Shown: in pieces, positions 35,513 to 43,958 of the stretch
Layout of the letters: every line of letters starts with the position of its first letter
Numbering within the stretch: position 1 is the stretch's first letter
NCBI RefSeq assembly: GCF_002091755.1
Contig: NZ_BDAI01000006.1
Coordinates: forward strand, 186,001 to 250,000
DNA from: Pseudomonas nitroreducens NBRC 12694
Lineage (GTDB): Bacteria; Pseudomonadota; Gammaproteobacteria; Pseudomonadales; Pseudomonadaceae
Length of the DNA stretch: 64,000 nucleotides
Direction of reading: 5' to 3'
Notes under the pieces: generated by a model
The model's database searches: none
The model's input: the letters and a program-made list of their open reading frames with translations, nothing else
What the model was told of the DNA's origin: nothing
Program-made: the position numbers and the translations under genes

Positions 35513-37237
35513 ATGAACAAGTCTCTTGCGCTGCTGACTGCTCTGCTGCTGCTCGGCGGCTGCCAGTCTCTTACACAGAAAAATTCCGACAGTGCTTCCG
35601 CGGAGAAGGACAAGGCCGCGGCTGCCCAGAAGGACCAGAAGTACGGCTCCTTCAGCGAGGACACGATGTTCTCGCTACTGACCGCCGAACTGGCAGGCCA
35701 GCGCAACCGCTTCGACATCGCCCTCGCCAACTATGTCGAGCAGGCCAAGGAAACCCGCGACCCGGGCGTCGCCGAGCGCGCGTTCCGCATCGCCGAATAC
35801 CTGGGCGCCGACCAGGAAGCCCTGGACACCTCGCTGATCTGGGCCAAGGCCGCGCCGGACAACCTCGACGCCCAGCGCGCCGCCGCCATCCAGCTGGCGC
35901 GCACCGGGCAGTACGACGAATCCATGGTGTACATGGAGAAAGTCCTCAATGGCCAGGGCGACACCCACTTCGACTTCCTCGCGCTGTCCGCCGCCGAGAC
36001 CGACCCGGATACCCGCGCAGGCCTCTTGCAGAGCTTCGATCGCCTGTTGAAGAAGTACCCGGACAACGGCCAGTTGCTGTTCGGCAAGGCCCTGCTGCTG
36101 CAACAGGACGGCCGCCCGCAGGAAGCCCTGCACCTGCTCGAAGACAATTCCGCCAGCAAGCACGACGTCGCCCCGCTGCTGCTGCGCGCCCGCCTGCTGC
36201 AGAGCATGAAGCGCAGCGATGAAGCGCTGCCACTGCTCAAGGCCGGCATCAAGGAACACCCGGACGACAAGCGCGTCCACCTCGCCTACGCCCGCCTGCT
36301 GGTGGAGCAGAACCGCCTGGAAGACGCCAAGGCCGAGTTCTCCGCGCTGGTCGAGCAATTCCCCGATGACGACGACCTGCGCTTCTCCCTGGCCCTGGTC
36401 TGCCTCGAAGCCCAGGCCTGGGACGAGGCCAAGGTCTACCTGCAGGAACTGGTGGAGCGCGACAGCCACGTCGACTCCGCCCACTTCAACCTGGGCCGCC
36501 TGGCCGAGGAGCAGAAGGACCCGGAAACCGCGCTCAAGGAGTACGCCCTGGTCGGACCGGGCAACGACTTCCTCCCGGCCCAGCTGCGCTCCACCGAGAT
36601 CCTGCTGGACCAGAAACGCTATGACGATGCCTCGCGCCGCCTCGCCGAAACCCGCGACCGCCAACCGGACTACGCCATCCAGCTGTACCTGATCGAAGCG
36701 GAAGGCCTGTCCAACCGCGACCAGGTCGATCGCGCCTGGAGCGTCATCCAGCAAGGCCTCAAGCAGTTCCCGGACGACCTCAACCTGCTCTACACCCGTT
36801 CCATGCTCGCCGAGAAGCGCAACGATCTCGCACAGATGGAGCAGGACCTGCGCCTGATTATCCAGCGCGAGCCGGACAACGCCATGGCGCTCAACGCGCT
36901 GGGCTACACCCTGGCCGACCGCACCACCCGCTACAGCGAAGCCCGCGACCTGATCCAGAAGGCCCACTCGCTGAACCCGGACGACCCGGCGATCCTCGAC
37001 AGCCTGGGCTGGGTGAATTATCGCCTGGGCAACCTCAGCGAAGCGGAAACTTACCTGCGCAAGGCGCTGGAACGCTTCCCCGACCACGAAGTGGCCGCAC
37101 ACCTGGGCGAAGTACTCTGGGCCCAGGGCAAGCAGAGCGAAGCCCGCAAGGTCTGGGCCACCGCCCTGCAAAGCCAGCCTGACAGCGCCGTCCTGCGCGA
37201 CACCATGTTGCGCCTGACCGGCTCCGGAACCCTCTGA
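35513..37237 (+). CDS. TPR-repeat lipoprotein (PA4667-like)
   Basis: 574 residues. The start MNKSLALLTALLLLGGC gives a lipoprotein signal with the Cys at 17; the longer frame from 35471 is not needed. The mature part is a chain of tetratricopeptide repeats, for example GYTLADRTTRYSEARDLIQK and LNPDDPAILDSLGWVNYRLG. It is probably anchored to a membrane in the periplasm. No enzyme is suggested. It is 3 bases ahead of lolB, so it forms part of a lolB-ispE transcript. Confidence 0.9.
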   Translation: MNKSLALLTALLLLGGCQSLTQKNSDSASAEKDKAAAAQKDQKYGSFSEDTMFSLLTAELAGQRNRFDIALANYVEQAKETRDPGVAERAFRIAEYLGADQEALDTSLIWAKAAPDNLDAQRAAAIQLARTGQYDESMVYMEKVLNGQGDTHFDFLALSAAETDPDTRAGLLQSFDRLLKKYPDNGQLLFGKALLLQQDGRPQEALHLLEDNSASKHDVAPLLLRARLLQSMKRSDEALPLLKAGIKEHPDDKRVHLAYARLLVEQNRLEDAKAEFSALVEQFPDDDDLRFSLALVCLEAQAWDEAKVYLQELVERDSHVDSAHFNLGRLAEEQKDPETALKEYALVGPGNDFLPAQLRSTEILLDQKRYDDASRRLAETRDRQPDYAIQLYLIEAEGLSNRDQVDRAWSVIQQGLKQFPDDLNLLYTRSMLAEKRNDLAQMEQDLRLIIQREPDNAMALNALGYTLADRTTRYSEARDLIQKAHSLNPDDPAILDSLGWVNYRLGNLSEAETYLRKALERFPDHEVAAHLGEVLWAQGKQSEARKVWATALQSQPDSAVLRDTMLRLTGSGTL

Positions 37238-37240
37238 TTT

Positions 37241-37870
37241 ATGCGTTTACGTCACCTGATCGGCGCTGCCGCGCTGGCCCTGCTGGCCGGCTGCTCCAGC
37301 TTCGGCACCCACGAAGCCCTGGAAGGCCAGGGCAACGCCACCGCCTGGAATGCCCACAAGGCCCGTATCGCCACCCTCGACGGCTGGCAGATCGACGGCA
37401 AGGTCGGCATCCGCGCGCCCAAGGATTCGGGCAGCGGCACCCTGTTCTGGCTGCAGCGCCAGGACTACTACGACATCCGCCTGTCCGGCCCGCTCGGCCG
37501 CGGCGCCGCGCGGCTGACCGGCCGCGAAGGCGCCGTGACCCTCGAAGTCGCCGGCCAGGGCCGCTATGAAGCCGCCTCCCCCGAAGAGTTGCTGGAACAG
37601 CAGATGGGCTGGCGCCTGCCGGTTTCCCACCTGCTCTGGTGGATTCGCGGCCTGCCCGCCCCGGACAGCAAGAGTCGCCTGACCCTCGACAGCGACAGCC
37701 GCCTGGCCAGGCTGCAACAGGACGGCTGGGACGTGGAATACACCCGCTACAGCGAACAGAACGGCTACTGGCTGCCCGAGCGCCTGAAGCTGCACGGCCA
37801 GGACCTGGACGTCACCCTGGTGGTGAAAACCTGGCAACCGCGCCAGCTGGGCCAGGCGAGCCAGCAGTGA
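37241..37870 (+). CDS. lolB: Outer-membrane lipoprotein receptor LolB
   Basis: 209 residues, the usual LolB size. The lipobox is LAGC (Cys at about 18). The mature part has the LolB pattern: WQIDGKVGIRAPKDSGSGTL, then LRLSGPLGRGAARLTG-like strands and a hydrophobic loop in the middle. LolB takes lipoproteins from LolA and inserts them in the outer membrane. It lies immediately upstream of ispE, as in most gammaproteobacteria. Confidence 0.93.
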   Translation: MRLRHLIGAAALALLAGCSSFGTHEALEGQGNATAWNAHKARIATLDGWQIDGKVGIRAPKDSGSGTLFWLQRQDYYDIRLSGPLGRGAARLTGREGAVTLEVAGQGRYEAASPEELLEQQMGWRLPVSHLLWWIRGLPAPDSKSRLTLDSDSRLARLQQDGWDVEYTRYSEQNGYWLPERLKLHGQDLDVTLVVKTWQPRQLGQASQQ

Positions 37871-37871
37871 C

Positions 37872-38720
37872 ATGCAAGACCGCCTGACCCTGCCGGCACC
37901 GGCCAAGCTCAACCTGTTCCTGCACATCATCGGTCGCCGCGCCGACGGCTACCACGAGTTGCAGACCCTGTTCCAATTTCTCGATCATGGCGACGAACTC
38001 CAGTTCGCTGTGCGCGAGGACGGCGAAATCCGCCTGAACACCGACATCGCAGGCGTGCCCCACGACAGCAACCTGATCGTGAAAGCCGCACGCCGGCTGC
38101 AGGAACAATCCGGCACGAAGCTGGGCGCCGATGTCTGGCTGGACAAGCGCCTGCCCATGGGCGGTGGCATTGGCGGCGGCAGTTCCGATGCCGCCACTGC
38201 CCTGCTGGCGCTGAATCATTTGTGGTCACTGGACTGGGACGAAGACCGCCTTGCCGCACTGGGCCTGAGCCTGGGCGCAGACGTCCCGGTATTCGTACGC
38301 GGCCGAGCGGCATTTGCCGAAGGCGTCGGCGAGCAGCTCACGCCAGTGGAACTCGACGAGCCCTGGTTCCTCGTCGTTGTGCCGCAAGTCTTTGTCTCCA
38401 CAGCAGAAGTTTTCTCCGATCCCGAGTTGACACGGGATACTCCGCCCATTAAAGTTCGCAGCCTTCTCGGGGTGGACGGTCATAACGACTGCCAGCCGGT
38501 CGTCGAGAAGCGTTACCCGGATGTACGTAACGCACTGATCCAGCTAGGTAAATTTACCGAAGCGAGATTGACCGGCACCGGAGCTTGTGTGTTTGGGAGC
38601 TTCCCAAACAAGGGCGATGCTGATAAAGTTCGCCGCCAACTTCCGGCCACTCTGCCGAGTTTTGTTGCCCAGGGCCGTAACATCTCGATGTTGCACCGAA
38701 AGCTGCAAGGCCAGGCCTGA
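37872..38720 (+). CDS. ispE: 4-diphosphocytidyl-2-C-methyl-D-erythritol kinase
   Basis: 282 residues, GHMP-kinase family. It phosphorylates the CDP-methylerythritol intermediate of the MEP isoprenoid pathway. Motifs are LPAPAKLNLFLHI (9-21), the ATP loop PMGGGIGGGSSDAATALLAL (near 97-116) and the C-terminal LTGTGACVFGSF. Its neighbours, lolB before and the tRNA-Gln genes and prs after, match the conserved gammaproteobacterial order. Confidence 0.95.
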   Translation: MQDRLTLPAPAKLNLFLHIIGRRADGYHELQTLFQFLDHGDELQFAVREDGEIRLNTDIAGVPHDSNLIVKAARRLQEQSGTKLGADVWLDKRLPMGGGIGGGSSDAATALLALNHLWSLDWDEDRLAALGLSLGADVPVFVRGRAAFAEGVGEQLTPVELDEPWFLVVVPQVFVSTAEVFSDPELTRDTPPIKVRSLLGVDGHNDCQPVVEKRYPDVRNALIQLGKFTEARLTGTGACVFGSFPNKGDADKVRRQLPATLPSFVAQGRNISMLHRKLQGQA

Positions 38721-38750
38721 GAAGCAGTAATGTAATCGGTTGTACGATAC

Positions 38751-38825
38751 AGGGGCGTCGCCAAGCGGTAAGGCAGCAGGTTTTGATCCTGCCATGCGTT
38801 GGTTCGAATCCAGCCGCCCCTGCCA
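38751..38825 (+). tRNA. tRNA-Gln (anticodon TTG), copy 1
   Basis: 75 bases including an encoded CCA end. The acceptor arm AGGGGCG pairs with CGCCCCT. The anticodon arm is CAGGTTTTGATCCTG with TTG at the turn. The T arm GGTTCGAATCC is standard. Confidence 0.97.
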
Positions 38826-38887
38826 TTAACCCAAGGGGTTATACGTACAGCGTCAACGAACACATTGCTCCGCAAGTTGTAAGCTAC

Positions 38888-38962
38888 AGGGGCGTCGCCA
38901 AGCGGTAAGGCAGCAGGTTTTGATCCTGCCATGCGTTGGTTCGAATCCAGCCGCCCCTGCCA
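38888..38962 (+). tRNA. tRNA-Gln (anticodon TTG), copy 2
   Basis: Identical in sequence to the tRNA-Gln at 38751, 62 bases downstream. The pair is probably a tandem duplication transcribed together. The CCA end is encoded. Confidence 0.97.
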
Positions 38963-39014
38963 TTTTCTTCTGGCTCAACCGGGCCTACCCTCAAGCCGAC
39001 ACAGGTACCGCAGC

Positions 39015-39956
39015 GTGTCCAAAATGATGGTTTTCACGGGGAACGCCAACCCCGATCTGGCACGCCGTGTCGTACGGCAGCTGCACATCCCCCTCGGTGA
39101 CGTTTCTGTCGGCAAGTTCTCCGACGGCGAGATCAGCGTTGAAATCAACGAAAACGTTCGTGGTAAGGACGTCTTCCTGATTCAACCGACCTGCGCACCG
39201 ACCAACGACAACCTGATGGAACTGGTGGTGATGGCCGATGCCTTCCGCCGCTCCTCGGCGACTCGTATCACGGCAGTCATCCCCTACTTCGGTTACGCCC
39301 GCCAGGATCGCCGCCCGCGTTCCGCTCGCGTGGCCATCAGCGCCAAAGTCGTTGCCGACATGCTGACCGTCGTAGGCGTCAACCGCGTACTCACCGTTGA
39401 CCTGCACGCCGACCAGATCCAGGGCTTCTTCGATATCCCCGTCGACAACATCTACGGCTCGCCCGTACTGGTCGACGACATCGAAGACCAGCGCTTCGAG
39501 AACCTGATGATCGTCTCCCCGGACATCGGTGGAGTGGTGCGTGCGCGCGCCGTCGCCAAGTCCCTGGGCGTCGACCTGGCCATCATCGACAAACGTCGTC
39601 CGAAGGCCAACCAGTCCGAAGTCATGCACATCATCGGTGATGTCGAAGGCCGTACCTGCGTACTGGTCGACGACATGGTCGATACCGCCGGCACCCTCGG
39701 CCACGCCGCCAAGGCTCTGAAAGAGCACGGCGCCGCCAAGGTCATCGCCTACTGCACCCACCCGGTGCTGTCCGGCCGCGCCATCGAGAACATCGAGAAC
39801 TCCGTACTGGACGAGTTGGTGGTGACCAACACCATCCCGCTGTCCGCTGCTGCACAAGCCTGTGGCCGCATCCGCCAGCTGGACATCGCTCCGGTTGTCG
39901 CTGAAGCCATGCGCCGCATCAGCAATGAAGAATCGATCAGTGCCATGTTCCGCTAA
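39015..39956 (+). CDS. prs: Ribose-phosphate pyrophosphokinase
   Basis: 313 residues from a GTG start (SKMMVFTGNANPDLARR), which is the known Prs N-terminus; the frame is open upstream to 38931. It makes PRPP from ribose-5-phosphate and ATP. Motifs are GKFSDGEISVEIN, YARQDRRPRSARV and the PRPP-binding CVLVDDMVDTAGTL. It follows two tRNA-Gln genes and precedes rplY, the conserved order. Confidence 0.97.
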   Translation: MSKMMVFTGNANPDLARRVVRQLHIPLGDVSVGKFSDGEISVEINENVRGKDVFLIQPTCAPTNDNLMELVVMADAFRRSSATRITAVIPYFGYARQDRRPRSARVAISAKVVADMLTVVGVNRVLTVDLHADQIQGFFDIPVDNIYGSPVLVDDIEDQRFENLMIVSPDIGGVVRARAVAKSLGVDLAIIDKRRPKANQSEVMHIIGDVEGRTCVLVDDMVDTAGTLGHAAKALKEHGAAKVIAYCTHPVLSGRAIENIENSVLDELVVTNTIPLSAAAQACGRIRQLDIAPVVAEAMRRISNEESISAMFR

Positions 39957-40010
39957 GGCGGAACAGGCCTGACGTAAAGCGCTTCGCCATGTCGGCGGAG
40001 CATCAGCAAA

Positions 40011-40044
40011 ATCGCCCGAACGCTGGTCGCAAGCGTCCGGGCGA
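40011..40044 (+). terminator. Hairpin between prs and rplY
   Basis: ATCGCCCG and CGGGCGAT, with inner ACGCT and AGCGT, form a stem with a short loop, followed by CTTGTCATTTT, a weak T-stretch. It may end prs transcripts or act as a leader structure for rplY, which starts 25 bases later. Confidence 0.5.
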
Positions 40045-40068
40045 TCTTGTCATTTTGGAGATAGTCAA

Positions 40069-40683
40069 ATGGTTGATTTTGTACTGAATGCCCAAGAGCG
40101 TTCCGACCTGGGGAAAGGTGCGAGCCGCCGCCTGCGTCGTAATGCTGGCCTGATCCCGGCTGTGATCTACGGTGGCGAAAAAGCCCCGCAATCCGTCACC
40201 CTGGAACTGCGCGAGATTTCCAAACTGCTGGAAAACGAGGCTGCCTTCAGCCACGTGATCAGCCTGAACGTCGGTTCCGCCAAGGAAACCGTACTGATCA
40301 AGGCCCTGCAGCGCCATCCGTCCAAAGGCTTCGTCATGCACGCTGACTTCCAGCGCGTCGTTGCCGGCCAGAAGCTGACCGCTCACGTTCCGCTGCACTT
40401 CCTGAACGAAGCCACTGCTGCTGGCGTCAAGACTGGCGGCGGCGAGATCTCCCACGTGATCTCCGAAGTCGAAGTTTCCTGCCTGCCGAAAGACCTGCCG
40501 GAATTCATCGAAGTCGACCTGGCCAAGGTAGAACTGGGTCAGATCGTTCACCTGTCCGACCTGAAACTGCCCAAAGGCGTAGAGCTGGTGCAACTGGCCC
40601 ACGGTAACGACCTGGCCGTCGCCAACATCCACGCTTCCCGCGTAGTGAAAGAAGAAGGTGAAGGCGAAGCTGCTGCCGAGTAA
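40069..40683 (+). CDS. rplY: 50S ribosomal protein L25/CTC
   Basis: 204 residues, the long CTC form with an extra C-terminal domain, not the ~95-residue E. coli form. The L25 part has VDFVLNAQERSDLGKGASRR and a 5S rRNA binding surface; the second half has a beta-sheet domain ending in an acidic tail (EEGEGEAAAE). It precedes pth by 38 bases, as is usual in Pseudomonas. Confidence 0.95.
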   Translation: MVDFVLNAQERSDLGKGASRRLRRNAGLIPAVIYGGEKAPQSVTLELREISKLLENEAAFSHVISLNVGSAKETVLIKALQRHPSKGFVMHADFQRVVAGQKLTAHVPLHFLNEATAAGVKTGGGEISHVISEVEVSCLPKDLPEFIEVDLAKVELGQIVHLSDLKLPKGVELVQLAHGNDLAVANIHASRVVKEEGEGEAAAE

Positions 40684-40721
40684 TCGCGCGCACCATTGCC
40701 TTTAAGGAAGGGGCCCCCGTC

Positions 40722-41306
40722 GTGACTGCCGTACAACTGATCGTTGGCCTGGGAAATCCAGGCCCTGAATACGACCAGACCCGGCATAACGCGGGGGCCC
40801 TTTTCGTTGAGCGACTGGCGGACGCGCAACGCGCGAACCTGTCTCTCGACAAGAAGTACTTCGGCCTGGTCGGCAAGTTCAGCCACAAGGGCCGCGACGT
40901 TCGTCTACTGATTCCCACCACCTACATGAACCGCAGCGGCCAGGCCGTGGCGGCGCTCGCCGGATTCTTCCGCATTCCGGTCGAAGCCATCCTGGTGGCC
41001 CACGACGAACTCGACATGCCTCCCGGCGTCGCCAAGCTCAAGAAGGGCGGCGGACACGGCGGGCACAACGGACTGCGCGACATCATCGCCCAGCTCGGCA
41101 ACCAGAACGGTTTCCATCGCCTGCGGCTTGGCATCGGCCATCCGGGGCACAGCAGCCTGGTTTCCGGTTTCGTTCTCGGTCGCGCCCCGCGCGCCGAACA
41201 GGAACTGCTCGATACCAGCATCGACTTCGCCCTCGGCGTGCTGCCGGAAATGCTCGACGGGGATTGGCCCCGCGCGATGCAGAAGCTGCACAGCCAGAAG
41301 GCCTGA
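40722..41306 (+). CDS. pth: Peptidyl-tRNA hydrolase
   Basis: 194 residues from a GTG start with AAGGAAGGGG upstream. The enzyme frees tRNA from stalled peptidyl-tRNA. Catalytic motifs are VGLGNPGPEYDQTRHNAG (8-25), the Asp in HDELDMPPG and the KGGGHGGHNGLRD segment. It lies between rplY and ychF, the conserved order. Confidence 0.96.
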   Translation: MTAVQLIVGLGNPGPEYDQTRHNAGALFVERLADAQRANLSLDKKYFGLVGKFSHKGRDVRLLIPTTYMNRSGQAVAALAGFFRIPVEAILVAHDELDMPPGVAKLKKGGGHGGHNGLRDIIAQLGNQNGFHRLRLGIGHPGHSSLVSGFVLGRAPRAEQELLDTSIDFALGVLPEMLDGDWPRAMQKLHSQKA

Positions 41307-41346
41307 TTACACCTCTATTTCCGCCACGTGGCGCGAGGGACCTAGC

Positions 41347-42447
41347 ATGGGATTCAACTGCGGCATCGTCGGCCTGCCCAACGTCGGCAAGTCCACCCTG
41401 TTCAACGCCCTGACCAAATCCGGCATCGCGGCGGAAAACTTCCCCTTCTGCACCATCGAGCCGAACAGCGGCATCGTGCCGATGCCCGACGCCCGCCTCG
41501 ATGCGCTGGCCGAGATCGTCAAGCCCGAGCGCGTGATCCCGACCACCATGGAGTTTGTCGACATCGCCGGCCTGGTAGCCGGCGCGTCCAAGGGTGAAGG
41601 CCTGGGCAACAAATTCCTCGCCAACATCCGCGAGACCGACGCTATAGCCCACGTCGTACGCTGCTTCGAAGACGAGAATGTCATCCACGTCTCCAACAGC
41701 GTCGACCCCAAGCGCGACATCGAAATCATCGACCTCGAACTGATCTTCGCCGACCTCGACAGCTGCGAAAAGCAACTGCAGAAGGTCGCGCGCAACGCCA
41801 AGGGCGGCGACAAGGACGCCTTGGTCCAGAAAGCCCTGCTGGAAAAGCTCATCCCCCACTTCAGCGAAGGCAAACCCGCCCGCTCGCTGATGAAGAACAT
41901 GGGCGATGACGAGAAGCGCCTCGTGCGCAGCTTCCACCTGCTGACCAGCAAGCCCGTCATGTACATCGCCAACGTCGCCGAAGATGGCTTCGAGAACAAC
42001 CCGCACCTGGACGTCGTGCGCGCCATCGCCGAAGAAGAAGGCGCCATGGTCGTGCCGGTGTGCAACAAGATCGAAGCCGAAATCGCCGAGCTTGATGATG
42101 GCGAAGAGAAGGACATGTTCCTCGAGTCCCTCGGCCTCGAAGAGCCGGGCCTGAACCGCGTGATCCGCGCCGGCTACGAGTTGCTGCACCTGCAGACCTA
42201 CTTCACCGCCGGTGTGAAGGAAGTCCGCGCCTGGACCGTGCGCGTCGGCGCCACCGCCCCGCAGGCCGCCGCGGTGATCCACACCGACTTCGAAAAAGGC
42301 TTCATCCGCGCCGAAGTCGTCGCCTACGGCGATTTCATCCAGTTCAAGGGCGAACAGGGCGCGAAAGAAGCCGGCAAATGGCGCTTGGAAGGCAAGGATT
42401 ACATCGTCAAGGACGGTGACGTGATGCACTTCCGCTTCAACGTCTAA
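41347..42447 (+). CDS. ychF: Redox-regulated ATPase YchF
   Basis: 366 residues, Obg-related P-loop protein. The start is MGFNCGIVGLPNVGKSTLFN, with the P-loop at 8-16. The G4 position is NKIEAEI (not NKxD), which is why YchF prefers ATP over GTP. The C-terminal TGS domain has VRAWTVRVGATAPQAAAVIH. It binds ribosomes and is linked to oxidative-stress responses. A terminator follows. Confidence 0.96.
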   Translation: MGFNCGIVGLPNVGKSTLFNALTKSGIAAENFPFCTIEPNSGIVPMPDARLDALAEIVKPERVIPTTMEFVDIAGLVAGASKGEGLGNKFLANIRETDAIAHVVRCFEDENVIHVSNSVDPKRDIEIIDLELIFADLDSCEKQLQKVARNAKGGDKDALVQKALLEKLIPHFSEGKPARSLMKNMGDDEKRLVRSFHLLTSKPVMYIANVAEDGFENNPHLDVVRAIAEEEGAMVVPVCNKIEAEIAELDDGEEKDMFLESLGLEEPGLNRVIRAGYELLHLQTYFTAGVKEVRAWTVRVGATAPQAAAVIHTDFEKGFIRAEVVAYGDFIQFKGEQGAKEAGKWRLEGKDYIVKDGDVMHFRFNV

Positions 42448-42463
42448 GCGCCAGCCAAACACG

Positions 42464-42495
42464 AAAAAGCCCCGGCCATCAGCCGGGGCTTTTTC
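42464..42495 (+). terminator. Terminator after ychF
   Basis: AAAAAGCCCCGGC and GCCGGGGCTTTTT form a stem ending in a T-run, 16 bases after the ychF stop. Confidence 0.92.
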
Positions 42496-42584
42496 TTATG
42501 GCTGCCCGCCCTGCCGCTCATCGCGAAAATCCCGCACGACCGGCTAAACGATTGATAGAACAGAACAATATTCAAGAAAAGGGG

Positions 42585-42613
42585 TTGACACCCCCCCTCG
42601 ATCTGCGGAAAAT
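42585..42613 (+). promoter_or_regulatory. Promoter of the tRNA-Met gene
   Basis: TTGACA (42585-42590), 17 bases, GAAAAT (42608-42613), followed by the GC-rich stretch GCGCGCC just before the tRNA. The GC-rich discriminator is typical of stringently controlled stable-RNA promoters. Confidence 0.7.
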
Positions 42614-42624
42614 GCGCGCCACTC

Positions 42625-42701
42625 GGCTACATAGCTCAGTCGGTTAGAGCGCAGCATTCATAATGCTGATGTCCCAGGTTCAAGTCCCGGTGTAGCCACC
42701 A
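42625..42701 (+). tRNA. tRNA-Met (elongator, anticodon CAT); prophage attachment gene
   Basis: 77 bases including an encoded CCA. The acceptor arm GGCTACA pairs with TGTAGCC. The anticodon arm is CAGCATTCATAATGCTG with CAT. The G1-C72 acceptor pair makes it an elongator rather than an initiator. The last 46 bases of the gene are part of the 48-bp repeat shared with 58923-58970, so the prophage inserted at its 3' end and left the tRNA intact. Confidence 0.96.
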
Positions 42702-42703
42702 TA
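42656..42703. repeat. attL core, 48-bp direct repeat
   Basis: The core starts at ATTCATAATGCTG in the anticodon arm and runs through the CCA end. The same 48 bases occur at 58923-58970 with no mismatch; the flanking bases differ on both sides (left C against G, right C against T). Such 3'-tRNA repeats are the signature of site-specific integration. Confidence 0.93.
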
Positions 42704-42709
42704 CAAAAC

Positions 42710-42735
42710 AAAGGGTTAGCGAAAGCTAGCCCTTT
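42710..42735 (+). terminator. Hairpin terminator after tRNA-Met supplied by the prophage end
   Basis: AAAGGGTTAGC and GCTAGCCCTTT form a stem with a GAAA loop, followed by GTGCTTTC. A very similar hairpin lies at the other end of the element (58977-59007). Confidence 0.6.
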
Positions 42736-42754
42736 GTGCTTTCTGGGGTAGTGA

Positions 42755-43804
42755 CTACGAAGTGACTACACCCTGCCTACGCTTTCTTCTGTCCCTGCGC
42801 TCCGAAGGCATTTGGACTTGCCGGTACTCCAACGGCAACCCAAGGGTATTCCTCAGGTACTCCAGGTACCGACCATCTTCAGCGCTTAGGCTTGTACGCC
42901 CCACTGCAATCAGCCTCAGATCCAGATCGCTCTGTTCGCCTGAGTAGTAGGCGTACTCCAATAGTTGCCCGATCGCTTGGCGCAGAACCTTACGGGTTGA
43001 GAAGTCTGATTTGATCTCGAACAGCAATTTCTCCTGCTTAGTAAGCACGGTCACATCCACGAAGTTCTCTTCGAAAATGATTCGTCCCGCTGGATACTCA
43101 GCCTTCAGTTCCTCAAACAGCGCCTGCTGAATCATCGCGTGTTCTGGAGAGCATTCGCGAGATGCAGATCCGTTTCTAACGTAGGGCGTGTGCGACGGAG
43201 GTGTGTCCATCCCTTTTCGGCCTCGCGGCCTCTTACTGGGCGCCAGCTCTGGCAGTGCTGCTGATTCGCCTATGTCGATCAGCTGATACCGATTGTAGAA
43301 CTGCACCGGATCATTCTCGGCGGCAAAGGTATCTATGGGATACCACTCAACCTCTTCAGGGCGAAATCGGACATTCAAAATGTATGGTGCCCAGTCTGTA
43401 TTCCCCAGCCCTTCTCTCCTGCCTCCAATGGCATCGATCTCGTTGAGCATAAGGTCGTACCAGCCAACCTTCTTGTAATGGTTAAGGACAGCCGTACCTT
43501 GTGCTTCATCCAGGAACTCAAGATCCCGAATCCGTGCAACATAGCGGCGGCGGCGTAGCTCATCGATAGTAAATATGACTACATCAGCGATGCGCTCCCC
43601 TCTTTCGAGCCGTGCCTCCCATCCCTTGTTGACCCCTTGAATAAAGCCATACTGCCAACCCCCGATCTGCCACTCAAAACGAAACAGCCACTCTTCGTGC
43701 CCATAGCCGTTGATCGCACGAAATGTATTCGCAGCCTCTTCTGCATCACCCGTTGGACGTTGCCAATTCGAAGAGTTGTAGCAAACGCGAGTTATGTAGG
43801 TCAT
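42755..43804 (-). CDS. Cargo protein with C-terminal PD-(D/E)XK nuclease-like domain
   Basis: 349 residues. The start is the ATG with AAGGA 7 bases upstream (MTYITRVCYNSSNW); the longer frame to 43948 uses a GTG without support. The N-terminal part (1-190) has aromatic-rich segments such as WRF-like WLFRFEWQIGGWQYGFIQG and a YVARI strand, and may be a recognition domain. The C-terminal part has the nuclease pattern E246, D250, E263-I-K265 and Q276 in ENFVDVTVL, LLFEIKSD and QAIGQLLEYAYY. Nuclease activity is inferred. It lies at the left end beside attL, where Pf prophages carry cargo, so an anti-phage role is possible. Confidence 0.6.
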   Translation of the reverse strand: MTYITRVCYNSSNWQRPTGDAEEAANTFRAINGYGHEEWLFRFEWQIGGWQYGFIQGVNKGWEARLERGERIADVVIFTIDELRRRRYVARIRDLEFLDEAQGTAVLNHYKKVGWYDLMLNEIDAIGGRREGLGNTDWAPYILNVRFRPEEVEWYPIDTFAAENDPVQFYNRYQLIDIGESAALPELAPSKRPRGRKGMDTPPSHTPYVRNGSASRECSPEHAMIQQALFEELKAEYPAGRIIFEENFVDVTVLTKQEKLLFEIKSDFSTRKVLRQAIGQLLEYAYYSGEQSDLDLRLIAVGRTSLSAEDGRYLEYLRNTLGLPLEYRQVQMPSERRDRRKRRQGVVTS

Positions 43805-43958
43805 TGCGCATTCCTTGCATTCCGAAGGGAAAGACAAATGGCTCATCGCCACCAAGCCAGGATGCCTAAAGTACGTCCAGACACAAACACCTGCTAGGGG
43901 GAAGAGATGTCGCAGCAGCTGCTGGTGAGCAGCCGCGAGCTCAGGCACACATGTGCAC

